From the NCBI GenBank assembly GCA_022494885.1, contig JAGVSM010004540.1, forward strand, positions 27,615 to 91,614: DNA of 64,000 nt, in the 5' to 3' direction. Made by a program: the position numbers and the translations under genes. Shown here in pieces: positions 1 to 11,899 of this stretch (its first letter is position 1; every line of letters starts with the position of its first letter). This DNA is from Micrasema longulum (lineage: Eukaryota; Arthropoda; Insecta; Trichoptera; Brachycentridae). A model generated the notes under the pieces. The model worked only from the letters and a program-made list of their open reading frames with translations. It searched no databases and had not been told where the DNA came from.

Positions 1-348
1 TAAACCAGCAGAGTATTATCACTGCACTACAGTAGTACTGGTGTTTTAGAACTAGCTATTTCAGTAGTGGTATACCGGACGACTCCCATGTTTTTACCAT
101 TATAGAATCTGGATATATGAACAAAATAACATTCAAAACTTAATTTTGAAAAAAATGGGACTTACAGTCTTTCAGCTTTAAAATACAGAAATAACAAATT
201 GTTTCAAAATTAATCAAGAACATTTTTTTTAGTTAAGTATATTCATTACAAATGATTCATTGAATCACTTATAAATAAAATAAACGGTCAAATATTGATG
301 CGTAAACATAGCCAAAACGATGAATGTTACACAGTATGTAAAATGATA
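1..348. other. AT-rich DNA with a short foldback-family remnant
   Basis: No gene is seen. The last ~45 bp (about 305-345) match the GAATGTTACACAG... GTAAA segment of the abundant ~380-bp foldback family. Confidence 0.4.
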
Positions 349-552
349 GGCTAGTTGTGGTGTAGTTGTCAATGCGTTTGCCTAGCATGCAAGAGGTGAC
401 GGAATCGATTCCCGTCCCGGTTGAGGTAAAATATTTATTTACAAAGGTGATTTTACACCTTTATTTTCTTTTTACACCATCTTTCATAGTCTCTAGGTCT
501 GGCACCTGAAGTCTTAGACTGATCATTTTACCTTCATGCTCACATAGGCACT
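349..552 (+). mobile_element. tRNA-derived SINE (family 1), 5' part
   Basis: The head resembles a tRNA promoter: an A-box-like TGGTGTAGTTGTC followed by a B-box-like ATCGATTCCC. It continues into the body shared by all family-1 copies (CTGGCACCTGAAG...GACTGATCAT...ACCTTCATG). The 3' third appears displaced to 1196-1290 by a LINE insertion. Confidence 0.7.
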
Positions 553-1195
553 GTCTGTGACAATGCGCGCAAAATGTTGGGATTTGTTCTCCGAACAGCT
601 AAGGTGTTCTTGAATACTCGTGTTCTAAGGCTTCTTTATAACTCATTGGTGCGAAGCAGACTTGAGTGTGGATCTCTGATCTGGGCACCCCACGAATTGA
701 AGTACTTTCTTATGCTGGAGATGGTTCAAAAGAAATTTCTGAGGTATCTTTACTTAAGGGAGTGCAGATATTATCCGTGGTTGTACCCATCTGACTTTAT
801 ACGCTTTGGAATGCTTGGTTACAATAGTTTAGAGAAAAAAATAAATGCATACTTGCTTTTGTATTTTTTCCGATTGATCCGTGGTATTACGATCAACATA
901 GGTGTAATGGAGAGTATTTTTCTTTATGTTCCTAATGACTACCTTAGAGATAGACAGCTTAAGCAGTTTTATCTTCCTGCTTGCAGAACCAACCTGCCGA
1001 TGCCAGTAGGATATTGACATCTATCATATTAGTGAAAAAAAGTTCAGAGAGGATAGCATTTTTTCTCTATAATTGCTGGGTATTTTTATTTTACCATTTT
1101 TGTATATTTAAATCTGAGTATGAATTTTTTCGTTTTATGTATGCATTGAACTTTTTTGTAATGTACATAAACGTTAATAAAATAAATAAATTGAA
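553..1195 (+). mobile_element. 5'-truncated I/Jockey-like LINE fragment inside the SINE
   Basis: An open stretch at 574-1017 reads as the C-terminal part of a non-LTR ORF2 (YNSLVRSRLECGSLIWAP, then VQKKFLRYLYLR), the post-RT region common to I/Jockey-type elements. It ends in a long AT-rich tail. The SINE body stops before it and resumes after it, so the LINE probably landed within an older SINE. Confidence 0.6.
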
Positions 1196-1290
1196 AAATG
1201 TAACAGAAAATGTTCAAGAAACGCTGTGGTTGGTGTACTAATGCAGTGCCCTATGCACCATTATGTGCAGAAAGGGAATGATGAATTTCT
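1196..1290 (+). mobile_element. SINE family 1, 3' part
   Basis: This is the typical 3' end of the family: a block near GGTGTACTAATGCAG, the hallmark CCCTATGCACCATTA, then GGGAATGATGA. Confidence 0.65.
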
Positions 1291-1734
1291 GTCGCGGCGA
1301 ATATAACTTGTGATCAGGACGCACGTGGTCTGCGGACCATACTTTGCCTATCACTGATTTAGAACATTGCTTTACATACAAATTTTCAAATATGTAAAAT
1401 TAAAGCATTTTCGTTACCTTCCTGTCATTCAAATAAATACGCATGTGAATTTTTTGGAGGTTAAATAAAATGATGTACAAATTATAGTAACATTTTATTT
1501 AAAAGTCATTATCGTTTTATATAATGTCACAATGATCATATAAATACTTCAAACGTAAGTGCTTGTGTATACGCTTAAAACATTATCAACGTATGTATGT
1601 AAGTATTTGCGTGTTAACCAATATTTTAGGTTTCTACAAAGATTTGTGGGAAAATACTGGATTTCACGCTTTTATGGGAGTAATTAATATAAACATATTT
1701 GAAAAAATATTTTTATCCAACATTTTAAGTTTGT
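1291..1734. other. AT-rich intergenic DNA, no feature seen
   Basis: No convincing coding, RNA or repeat signal. Open frames here are short and AT-driven. Confidence 0.4.
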
Positions 1735-1985
1735 CCAAATTTTTATAGACGAAAACTGGATTGAACTCCTTTGAGAGTTATTAATATATTTCAACAGAGA
1801 TAAGAACATTTTGGATAGGGTAATATAAACGTTTAGGCATCTACAGGGCTTATGAAAGATATTTTCAGGCGTTGCCTAGTATGTTAGTAAAAAGGTGAAA
1901 CAGTTCAGTTAGAATCTCACCCGCATAATTAAAGGTTAGTTAGCTACCTCAAGATTCTAGGCAAAGAAGAAGAACAAATTAAAAT
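1735..1985 (+). repeat. ~380-bp foldback family, degenerate copy
   Basis: Contains the family landmarks TTAGGCATCTACAGGGCTTATGA, split here into pieces, and GGCGTTGCCTAGTATG, with internal deletions. Confidence 0.6.
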
Positions 1986-2740
1986 GTACTAAAAAAATAT
2001 AAAACCAACACGAATCATGGCAAATTCATCGTGAGACTCCATTGTAGCCGTAAAAACCTGACAGGAGATCTTCAACACGGTTTATTTTGTTTGTGAATTC
2101 GGCGCTAAGTGGCCTCCCTCAAGGATCAAACTTTGGCCCCTCACAAAATTCGAACAAAAGAATTAGGTTTTTTCTATTTATTAACACGTCATGTACTTTA
2201 AATTGTTACAAAAAGTACATTTAATGGACGCGATGGCCATTTCTGTTATAACATGCTGTTCCATTGTCAAACGATTAGGAAACGACTGTACATGACGGAA
2301 TGTATGTAGTATTTCAAAACCGTACAATACAATCACTATCAAATTATGTTCTTCCTCAATTATAGCATACACTTGTCATACAAATCATATTTTTTTCAAT
2401 AATAACGCTGTTTGCACAATAAAATATTTATTTCTGTGCAGTGAACTCACAGAAGCCACGCTATTAGGAAAGTGTAGGACATCCGAGTCGATATAATGAT
2501 TGCATTGTACCTTTGTCAAAATATCATGTTTAAACATATGTTTATTTATAGATTCAAAAACACATCGATCCAAATTTATTTAGTAAGAGCCGAATATTTT
2601 GCTATGAGACAAATACTAACAATGAATTCTGATTTTATAGCAGCGAAAGCATTTGAAAAGCAGTTTTTCTCGTTTGATTGTTATTTATTTATACAAATGT
2701 ATAATACAGCACTACTGCCAGTTGCAATGTACACAGATTT
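1986..2740. other. AT-rich DNA, no gene seen
   Basis: Short overlapping frames on both strands look like chance. No repeat landmark was recognised. Confidence 0.35.
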
Positions 2741-2754
2741 TATTATTAGGTATC

Positions 2755-3245
2755 TTCAAAAATACTAGAGCCCTTACAGGGCACTGCAGATTAAACAAAC
2801 ACCTTGCTAGAATGAACCTTTCCAAAACCTCTAGATGTAGGTTCTGCAGTGCAGATGAGGAAACACCTATACACATTCTATGTGAATGTGATGCTTTACA
2901 TCATAAATGGAGCCTTATCCTCGGGGGACCACTGGTTAAACCTGAGGACGTTAAAAAGCTCGTCCCCTCCTAACAGCCTGATACTTAACGGATCTGGGCT
3001 TGAATGGGGGAATCAGCAAAATGTAAATTCTCGCCTTCCAGACAGTAGCCAGGCTCTTTAAAGACCTGGGTTTGGAGGGGGAGATTTAGAAAAATGTAAA
3101 CTTTCGCCTTCCAGACAGTAGCCAGGCTCTTAATAGACCTGGGCTTGGAGGGCGAGAACTGTTCACGGGGACCCGTCACAATAGATCTTCTGAGGTTGCA
3201 GTGACGTCAGGAGCTTAAATAGCACTGACCCCCACCTCTAAGATT
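2755..3245 (+). mobile_element. R1-like LINE 3' end (Zn-knuckle C-terminus and 3' UTR)
   Basis: The frame at about 2760-2973 encodes a C-terminal peptide with a C-x2-C-x8-H-x4-C type knuckle (CRFCSADEETPIHILCEC), followed by weakly conserved residues and a stop. This knuckle after the RT is typical of R1/LOA-type non-LTR elements. The 3' UTR has two ~90-bp tandem subrepeats starting at CTGGGCTTG...GGAG (about 2990 and 3066), then TTGCAGTGACGTCA and GACCCCCACC. A second copy of this UTR is at 54140-54350. Confidence 0.75.
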
Positions 3246-3339
3246 AAGAATAACAATCTACAAAAACACGGAAAAAAGGCACAATAGATTATTAAGGTTC
3301 ATATAAACAATAGTAAAAAAAAGACGAATAAGTCACTAA

Positions 3340-4307
3340 GGGCCGGTCGCCTCAAAAATGGTATAAATTTAGTTTAAAGTTAAATATTTAAACTTAGTTA
3401 AGGCTCAAAATCTGGTAATTGAAAAATTCCGTTGCATCAACATTATTTTAGTTAAGTTAAAGTTAAGAATGTTGCCACTGTAAAGGTTCAAGTTTCACCC
3501 TAAAAATTGTTGGGATTTTTGCGCAAGCACGTACTTGTTTATTTACATGTAGCAATACACATGCCCCGCGACGCGTCTTTGGGCACAAACGTTTAAATTT
3601 TGTTCCAATTTTCAGTGCGCATTCGGAGAAGAAAAGAACAAAAGGGACATCGTCCTTTTTGTTCTAGATAAAAAATTAAAAGAGCTAAATGAAGAACCTT
3701 TTACTCTAAAAATACAGCAAAAAAATGTCATTTTTCGGGCAACTATGGCAGCCTTAACTGCCCAGAAAGAGTTAGCTGAGCTCAATTTAGCTCTATTTAA
3801 AAATAAATAAACAACATTTCAATACAGTGATGATTTAGATTTATTTTACACCGCGCCGCTGATGATCAAGTCCTGTGTTTTGAAAAATAATGAACAATTA
3901 AAAATTCAAATTAGTTCTTCACTTTTTTGACATTCGAAATCTTGCGATAAAGTCGGACTCTTCCCACAAAAAATGGTCCGTTCGTGGTTTGAACAGTTTT
4001 TTTTATCGGTTTAGAATATACTCGATGATAAATTCGTCATCGGAAGACGAAAAATCAGATAAAATTGACATTTTGTGCAACTTTTCGCAGATCGATCAAT
4101 GGATTTCAACACTCACGACGCTTTTTTGACAGATGGCAGATCGCATTTAACTTAAAACTTATCTTTAAACGGTCCCCTGGCGGCCGGTCAAATAAAAGTA
4201 ACCTTTTTGTTAATATTTAGTTTGATGCAACGCATTTTGACATAAAAGTTACTTTTATTTGACTTTAGCCCTGACTTTAACTTATCTTTTGTCGATGCAA
4301 ACGGCCC
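3340..4307. mobile_element. PIF/Harbinger-like DNA transposon, 968 bp, with TAA target duplication
   Basis: The termini start GGGCCG on both ends in inverted orientation and are imperfect after six bases. They are flanked by TAA at 3337-3339 and 4308-4310, the 3-bp TWA duplication characteristic of PIF/Harbinger. Subterminal inverted segments (GTCAAATAAAAGTAAC and its complement, about 4187-4262) can fold. It is too short to carry a transposase and holds one ORF remnant (3616-3810). Confidence 0.65.
3616..3810 (+). pseudogene. ORF remnant inside the Harbinger-like element
   Basis: The frame runs from just after an acceptor-like AG at 3614-3615 to a TAA at 3808-3810. It encodes a charged helical peptide (includes KLKELNEEPFTLK and TAQKELAELNLALF). 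There is no ATG at its start, so it may be a final exon. A plausible source is the Myb/SANT-like accessory protein that accompanies Harbinger transposase; that assignment is inferred from context only. Confidence 0.4.
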
Positions 4308-4529
4308 TAATACACATTATGATACATAGTCATAGAGCAAGAGACTAAAGCTTGTAATTCCGGCATGGAAAAGATCCACCTCTCTCGGTAGGCTGTTTAA
4401 CAGACCGATCGTTCTCCGCACATGCATCAACAACGGTAAATTAGTCCTGCATTCAGGAAAAACAAATGATCTGTGTTGCCTAGCTCTTAAATAGTTGCTC
4501 CGTATTAATAATTTAAAGTGAGTCTGAAC

Positions 4530-4770
4530 ACCTTACCTTCATTTAACAAAGAAAATCATGTCCGAGAAAGGACGCAGCAGCCTCCTATAACGAGCGTCTC
4601 GAGGATGCGGTGGTGGACCTGGCTCAGGCACGTGCTGCGCATGTCTCAGGAGAACCTAAACCCAGTTGCCAAGAGTGCTGGCTGGCGATAGGGTCTCCTG
4701 GAGGCAACTGGTGATGTCCACATGCTCCAATTAGGAGCGGATGTGGAAAATAAAAACAAAGAAGATATTT
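4530..4770 (+). mobile_element. RTE-like LINE 3' fragment
   Basis: Degenerate matches to the RTE C-terminal block (RxRWTWLRHVL-like) and the 3' end TCCACATGCTCCA..TTAGGAGCGGATGTGG..., also seen near 33985-34055 and 49880-49943. It ends in an A/G-rich tail. Confidence 0.55.
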
Positions 4771-5734
4771 CGTTCAAGTTGTTCAGTTTGTGACTGGCAC
4801 AGTGAACGAATAACGTTCTTGTATACTTTTGGTCACATCTTTTCTTGCTGTAGCAGAATCTCCATCGAATCCTTGTCTAATACACTTTTCTGTATCAAAA
4901 ACTACCGTCTCATCATAATTGTCAAAGTCTAGAAGAAGCTAGAATAAATGGGTAATGCTGGTTTGTACAAATGAATTATTATTTTGTACAGCTGAATAAC
5001 AAACATTACAATATAATTTAAATCAACAAATGTACCCAGAGTTACATACGGATCTATTGTTTGATGGGAATGATAGTTATGTTAACAGATCTGTATCTAA
5101 AAGTAGTTTTTAATATTTCGTGTTCACGTTTCACAATTCTTCGGTTTGTTGCAACTAATGACCCTTTGTTTACCTGTATCATGGCCAGCGTTACCTACAT
5201 TTCACTACGACAAATTTTACTTAGGTTCTGTGCCCTCGGTGACAAATTTTCGTCTGTATTTATTGGAATTTAGAAACGCGGGATTGACGTGGGAGGAGGC
5301 GAGAGTGGTTGAAGGCGTTGCGTTGCTTTGATCGACCAAGGTATTTAAAAATTGTTATCATCATCAGCCTTCTCGTGTCCAATAGCAAACATATGCCCCC
5401 CTCTTAGAACTCCACTCCTTAACTAATAACAAAGAAGCCAGAGACGCTGTTCTGTGGCCGGTGTTCGTGTGAAACAGATACAGTGGGTTATTGACAGCAA
5501 TGTGGGAGGTATGCACCTAAGATGAACGGCGTATTTATAAATTATAATTTATTTTGCTAAAACAGGGCTAAATTATATGTTTATTTTTATAAATAATATA
5601 AAAAAGAGTTATTAAACAGTATGACTCCATGTTTTTTTTTTCAAATCGTCGGGATCGTAGATCAACGACGCATGTGATTTTATTCAACTTTACGTGAGAT
5701 TAGTTTGGTTATTATTTTTATTTATGTTCACTAT
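4771..5734. other. AT-rich DNA with scattered LINE scraps
   Basis: A short RTE-like piece (GGGATTGACGTGGGAGGAGG) is at about 5280-5300. Nothing else is recognisable. Confidence 0.35.
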
Positions 5735-6604
5735 TACAATCTGACTTATTGTCTTTTAGCACCTGGTGCTCATCCAATAATCTACATCTCAACTTAAGTA
5801 AGTGCAAGGTTATGAGATTATTTCGTCTGGAAAATCCAATCATATACGACTACTCACTGAACGATGATATTATCATCTGTGTCTATATACGAGATTTAGG
5901 CATTATACTTGACACCAAACTTTTTTTTACAATTCATATTGAACATGTTATCAATAAATCCTTAAAACTTCTTGGATTTATTAAAAGAAGCACAGCTGAC
6001 TTCAAAAATATAAATACCCTCAAAACTCTCTTCTGTTCCCTAGTTCGTCCGCACCTAGAGTATTCCTCTGTTATCTGGTTTCCATATTATGATGTTCATA
6101 TTTAATCAGTTCAACCTCGATTTTTGAGAAAGATAGACTGGAGGTTGGGCTTATCCGGAGACAACCTTGAATATATCCTTTAGAAACAACCTTGAATATA
6201 TCTTCTCTCCAAGATCGTCCAAAAAATCCGACATCCGAAATTCTCAACTCACTCTTTGATGCGCCTGAACTACTGAGCTCAATAAAATTAAATATCCCAA
6301 CTTGAAACCTCAGACAAAACTTACTCTTTCATACCGATAACCATAGAACTAACTATGGTTTTCATTCCCGTATGCCCAGAATTCTCAGGTCTGCCAACAA
6401 ACATACCAGTCTTGATTTCTTTGATAACAAGTTGTCTTCTTTCAAACGATCACTGAATAAAATTCAATTATAAACACCTCTCTCCCGCTTCCACTCCCAC
6501 AAAGTCTACTTTAAACCATCGAGTCTTTCTTTTTGTTATAATATTTTTTTAAGGATAAACGTGTCCATAAAAATGCCCATTGGGCGTGTATATAAATAAA
6601 TAAA
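5735..6604 (+). mobile_element. 5'-truncated I/Jockey-like LINE (family a)
   Basis: The intact frame 5749-6105 encodes the end of the RT palm/thumb and beyond (LHLNLSKCKVMRLF, GFIKRSTADFKNINTLKTLF, SLVRPHLEYSSVIW). Frameshifts and an internal duplication near 6170-6200 follow, then the conserved C-terminal pieces. It ends with the family tail TTGGGCGTGTATATAAATAAAT. Related copies are at 13310, 26325 and 60380. Confidence 0.8.
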
Positions 6605-8200
6605 TGTCACTACTTAAGAAGCACACAAGTATACCATTTGATGCTTGGGTTAGTAAGATATAATTTATTTTTCAAACCTGGAAAAAAAGGCTTTAAATAA
6701 CTTTCTCAATATCAAATATAAAAGAAAGACAATGTCGCATTTTTTGCACATCCGTCGTTGTTCTTCAATCTCGATGGAATTTCCGAACTTTAGAGTATTT
6801 AGTCTTTTGCTTGTGGTAACACGATGTTACATCACCGCGCGCAAAGGAATTATTTACGACAGTGTTTAAGGAGTTATTGAACATTTTTGTAGATTACCTA
6901 TTTAAAAATCACCGCTCGCCACTGTTGTCTGGCTGGTCGGGTGTTGCGTACTCGCAAAATCGAGCTGGAATAAAAAATATTATTATATTTTAAATACATT
7001 TTTGTTGGGTATTTACGCTGAATTTTCATCAAAAACCAATTATTTAAATTGGTTTTGTATAAATACTACAGAAAGCTTGCATACGGAAAATATTGCAACC
7101 TGCATACAATTTCTCTTCTGACTTCTGACGGTCAGTGCGTTTTTGCATACTCCACACAACTCTCGCTACCAATTTGTCGATAGCTATCGAAGTAATTATA
7201 TTTATATGCAAAACCGTAATTAGACATATGCTATCTCCTCGCTCATCACGCGCGGGTGATCAGATAGCCGAGAGATTGTGGTTTCTGACAAGTTTATAAT
7301 ATCATATCGACAGGTATCGCAACTGAGATGAAGGAAGCGAGTGATCTAGAAGCAAGTTTATGCCTAAATATTCACCAGAACAAAAAAATATTTAACATTT
7401 TCTTCCACAGAAGCCTATTTTAACCATAAATGAGAACTATTTTAAATGTTGGTGACGTAAGGAACGCGGACTAATTGTTTGCGGTCTTGCTTGTTTCGAT
7501 CATATGATGTCGATATGGCAAGTAGGTAGAACATACCGAGGTAGATACAGATAGTACAAAAGTTAAGTACACCGTCTCGATATATACAGATGAAGATAGC
7601 GTTCATAATCGAGGCACTGAGCTAAGTCTGATCACCTCACCTTCACAATGCAGTGCTCCATGAGCCACTGGGAGCAGACAGGGAAATTATCTAGACGATA
7701 AAGGTTCTTGGAACTAGCTGATGCAGGTTGGTGCATGGTATTAAAAACAGATATATATTTATTTGTGAATAGAAATAACTAGTTGCCTTCCTTTGTAACC
7801 AGTTATGCAAATAAAATTTACATTCGTGTGAGAGGCACTTTATAATTGTCCATTCTGTGTATACCGCGTGTTGCATTTACATAATTACAGCGCTACACAT
7901 GTTTACAGATAAATACAAACTGCAAGGTTATATTTCTAACGGTGCATAGGGCAAGGTGTCGCTTTGCGCAGCGTCACGTCAGTTATAATATGGAAACTTC
8001 ACTGGTCCATTAGAATTAAGTCTAATTGTGTAAAATATTAAACTTTGTAACTGTACTGTATGTTTCCTGAATAAAAGAAAATAAAAGAAAAAATAAATAA
8101 ATACCCGTTCGTTATTTATTTATTAATTTTCAATTCCCATTCAAAATATTTATTAAAAATAAAAAGAGAAATAAAAATAAAAATAATATATAATATTTAA
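6605..8200. other. Mostly single-copy AT-rich DNA
   Basis: No gene. About 6880-6925 matches 54370-54420. A palindromic TCGATAGCTATCGA (about 7178-7191) lies next to TAATTA-like motifs, and the block 7090-7330 is a candidate regulatory element only by its non-repetitive look. Confidence 0.35.
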
Positions 8201-8204
8201 AAAC

Positions 8205-8665
8205 ATTTTGAGTTTGTCCAAATTTTCGTAGACAAGGACAGGATTCAACTCTCTGGGGAGCTGTTTATATTAACATATTACAACAGAGATGAAAAACATT
8301 AAAGAGAAGGTAATATTTAAGTCTAACCTGTCAATGGCTGGTTAAAGTGGCCACTTAACACACTGTGTAACATTCAGCAATCTTCCCATATTTAAACATC
8401 TATATTCCTTCAATTCAGTCTGTCGATGTATGTGAAGTTACAGAGCTGAAATCTTTATTAATGCGGGTGAGATTCATTTAATTGAATTATTTCACCTACA
8501 TACTAGGCAACGCCTGAAATTATTTTTTTTTCATTTTCTATACTTCTCATGGACGAGGTGAATTTATTAACAATTTTTTTTGGTTTGTCCATTTTTTTGT
8601 AGACAAGAACTGAATTCAACTCCTTGGGGAGCTGTTTATAATAACATAATAAGATATTACAACAA
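8205..8665 (-). repeat. ~380-bp foldback family copy
   Basis: In reverse orientation it shows the family landmarks: GTTTGTCC...GACAGGATTCAACTC, TGGCTGGTTAAAGTGGCCACTT, CACTGTGTAACATTC, TTTCACCTACATACTAGGCAACGCC (in pieces), then the start of a second unit from about 8575. Confidence 0.75.
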
Positions 8666-8744
8666 AAAGTTAAATAAAGTAATAAATATATTTAAAAAAA
8701 AAACAAAAAAAGTTTAGATAAACATAAAAATTAATAAAAAAAAA

Positions 8745-8870
8745 TTAATTGCCTAACTTAGAACGGGTAATGTACCCTTGTTAGCTGGGCAAAGTGTACA
8801 TAAAATTTTATACATGGTAAAATATTTTTAAAAATTTAAAGATAAGTAAATAAATTGATATCACGTACTT
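8745..8870 (+). mobile_element. LINE 3' end (AACGGG...GTTAGCTGGGCAAAGTG family)
   Basis: The 3' UTR block TGCCTAACTTAGAACGGGTA ... CTTGTTAGCTGGGCAAAGTG is also found at 46310-46380, where it follows LINE ORF2 coding sequence. Confidence 0.6.
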
Positions 8871-8874
8871 TTTC

Positions 8875-9335
8875 AATGTACAATACAAAATTTAAAAATA
8901 TAGATTACACAAACATCACTCTGTCAGATTTAAAATTTACACTAAAAATATATTATGTAACTTAGTAGACATTATAATTATAAATATGTACATCTCCCCT
9001 CCCCTCCTTATTCTCTCTTCAAGCATTCTTGTCCTTATCCCGCCCAATTTACAGTAACTTAATGTTCTTAAAATAAATATTTAAAAAATCTTTGATTATT
9101 GAGTACATGAAAACAACATTTTTTTATGTATAAACTGTATGTATTTATTTGATATGTAATATATGTTCTTTACTAACTTGGTATACTATGTGTGGAAACC
9201 TGTTATTAGATCTGAGTTCATACACTATATCTGTTTGTTTACTAAAAATATGTATGTAGAACTGTTGATTTCCCAAATGAAATAAAATAAAAAAAAATAA
9301 AAAAAATAATAAAGTAAAATATTTTATCCGATATA
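8875..9335 (+). mobile_element. Retroelement 3' portion with A-rich tail (family j)
   Basis: A roughly 420-bp block, ending near AACTGTTGATTTCCC and then an AAATAAAA-type tail, is present in opposite orientation at 45140-45600 with the same tail type. That shared, oriented tail argues for retroposition. No coding capacity is visible in this part. Confidence 0.65.
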
Positions 9336-10239
9336 ATCTGTGCATTTTAATGACACTCCATTAATTATTATTATGATGAACACAAAATATTAAATAAAAA
9401 ACATGCTGGTTTAAAATAAATACTCGTAAATATATGACATTTTCTTAAGTAACTAATTGTTTTTTTTCCGCTTATTAAAGCTTATCTCTTTTGGCTTACC
9501 AAAAGGGATTTTTAAAAACATTTGATATTACAATATATAACATCAAGATTTTTTAAATCAGTATTCTGTACATTAAAAAGGTTTTGTGTAAGTTTTGCGA
9601 AAGCGCCATCACTACATAATCAATATCATGATTTCAGTATATAAAAATACCAACATATTTATAAACCAGTGTTTTTAATCCATAACTTAATAAAATAAAA
9701 TAAATTGTTAATATGAACATCTCCCTGGAGACTATTTGTTGCAAATCCTCCTCAGCGCCATACATATTTACCATCGTCCTCCATCAGCGCACAACAGCCA
9801 GCTAACTGTAATTTTTTAAACACAAATTTAAAGAAACGCCTTTAAAATGAACAAAAGTGAAATTAATTTGGCTGCAATATGATGAATTCATCATAAAATA
9901 TTTGTTTTTTAATGAGCTGAATTGACATGTAATTTTCTTGGCATGTTTATGAATGCAGTTTGTTGCATGTTCCAAGATGTGTTCTTATACAATGCACCGA
10001 CTCACACAGATGCAAAGTGCACATGCACATGCACAGACTCGAGTAATAAAAACATTAGAAAAATAAAATCGCGTGCGAATCCCCAGCGCGAGATAAAGAT
10101 CTCCTAGACGAGTATTGCGAGGGTGAGCTGACCAGTGCCAAACTGAAATAAAGAAAAAAAACTGTACTTAGCAACAATGTTTTTAGTGTATTAACCATAT
10201 TTAATATTTACCTATAAAATGTTACACAATCAACAATGT
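9336..10239. other. AT-rich DNA, no gene recognised
   Basis: Low-information sequence. The only ORFs are short. A CACATG-type microrepeat sits near 10010-10035. Confidence 0.4.
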
Positions 10240-10866
10240 TTGATTTTTTATTTTTTTATTTATTTACAATTTTAAAAAACCCGTTAGGGTTACATTAAAA
10301 ATTTAATATTGTCTAGTCATTTTATGTCTCGTCTAGTCTAGTTAGTTCAGTCATCATGTGCTTTTTCAGATTGATTTTTAAATTTGTCTCCAGTAAAAGT
10401 TTTCAAGTAGTAAGGTAGGTCGTTGTAGTGTTTAAGTCCATTATGTAGTATTTTTGACTGTCCTGTGTTTGTCTTTGCCTTTTCAATATGATAGTGTTTT
10501 TGTTGTCTGGTGTTATATTTGTGTATGTCAGCATTTTTGACTACCATTATGTCGTCGTCTTGTATGTTTCCCAGTGTTATTTTGTGCACAATTTTAAGGT
10601 CTCAATTTTAGTCAAGTAGTTTATGTCAAACTGGTGTGTTTTTTTGTACAGTTCAGTCGTAGAGGTCAGGTAGGGTAGGTTGTATGTTAGTTTAAGAATT
10701 TTATTTTGTTGTCTTTGTATTCTTGTTATGTCTGTCTTGTTACCAGTTCCCCAGAAGGCGATCATGTAACTCAATTTACTTTTGACACAGGCTTCGTACA
10801 TCATATTTTTTTCCTTTCTTGATATAAAATCTTTAATTTTGTAGAAGAGGCTATGTAGTGATGCCA
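10240..10866 (-). mobile_element. 5'-truncated I/Jockey-like LINE (family e)
   Basis: Two adjacent minus frames (10577-10867 and 10347-10589) together give the C-terminal ORF2 region: KNMMYEACVKSKLSYMI, ITRIQRQQNKILKLTYNLPY, ILHNGLKHYNDLPYYLK. The 3' end has the family hairpin AACCCTAACGGG and poly-AT tail. A frameshift separates the frames. Other copies are at 11494, 31010, 40460 and 42120. Confidence 0.8.
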
Positions 10867-10869
10867 TGC

Positions 10870-11175
10870 CATTATGTCGAAATGCTTGCAGACTGGCTGG
10901 ATTTCCGCCCTAGGGAGTTGTTCATATTTAAATTTATTTCAACAGAGAGGGAAAACAGTTTTGAGAAGGGAATATGGAAGTCTAGGCATTAAGCATGTGT
11001 GTAAAGTGGCCACTTAAACCAGCCAATGACAGGTCATAAGACCCGTAAATGCCTAGACTTCCATATTCCATTCTCAAAAATGTTTTCCCTCTCTTTTGAA
11101 ATAAATTTAAATACGAACAACTCCCTAGGGAGGAAATCCAGCCAGTCTGCAAGCATTTGGACATAATCAAACATT
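10870..11175. repeat. Foldback (head-to-head) pair of the ~380-bp family
   Basis: The left arm starts AATGCTTGCAGACTGGCTGG (10879) and the right arm ends with its complement (about 11157). The arms are about 130 bp each, near-perfect inverted copies around a short centre near 10995. Opposite-strand frames here encode look-alike peptides only because of the palindrome. Confidence 0.85.
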
Positions 11176-11490
11176 GTTGAGTTACTACCTGGTAAAATAA
11201 GAAGTATAAAAATTTGAAAATAGTTTTCAGGCGTTGCCTAGTATGTAGGTGAAATAATTTAATTAGATGAATCTCGCCTGCATAAATAAAGGTTTCAGCT
11301 CTTTAACTTCACAAAAATCAACAGATGAAAGAATTGAAGTAATATAGATGTTCAAATATGGGCAGAATGGTGAATGTTACACAGTTTGTAAAGTGGCCAC
11401 ATAAAATAAGCTAATGACAGGTCATAAGCCCTGTAGATGCCTTGACTTCTATATTACCTTCTTTAAAATGTTCTTCATCTCTGTTGTAAT
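11176..11490 (+). repeat. ~380-bp foldback family unit, forward
   Basis: Follows directly from the foldback: AACATTGTTGAG..., GGCGTTGCCTAGTATG, GTGAATGTTACACAG, AAGTGGCCAC, GACAGGTCATAAGCCCTGTA. Confidence 0.75.
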
Positions 11491-11493
11491 AAT

Positions 11494-11880
11494 ATGATAA
11501 TTTTTAAACAAACTAAACAATTAAATGTGACTGAGCTCTTCAAACTAGAATCCTTAAAATTTATTCATAAATTAGCCAGTCATGTAATTGTAGACGAAGA
11601 ATTAAAACTTGAAAAAAACTGTAGTAAACATGAACACAATACGAGAATATCAGAAAAAGATCATATCCAACCTTTCGAAACGAGAAAAGGACAATTGAGA
11701 CTAATAAACCGTGAAATTATACAATAAACTACCAGACAAAAGTAAACAAAAGACTCAGACAACCTTTACAAAAGATGTTAAAAATATTATTATTAACAGT
11801 AGAATGTGAATTTTAAAATATTATGTTAAATGTATGTGACCCGTAAGGGTTTATCAATGATATTTAAAAAATAAAAATTA
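11494..11880 (+). mobile_element. 5'-truncated LINE (family e)
   Basis: The frame starting at 11494 encodes QTKQLNVTELFKLESLKFIH and KLYNKLPD-type residues. It is broken by a frameshift near 11700 but continues in register (LPDKSKQKTQTTFTKDVKNI). The tail carries CCCGTAAGGGTTTATCAAT and A-rich sequence. Confidence 0.8.
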
Positions 11881-11899
11881 AAAAATACGAGGAAAACAA

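Noticed and set aside
8875..9335. LTR of a retrovirus-like element
   Set aside because: No TG...CA ends, no primer-binding site; A-rich oriented tail fits a non-LTR or SINE-type copy better.
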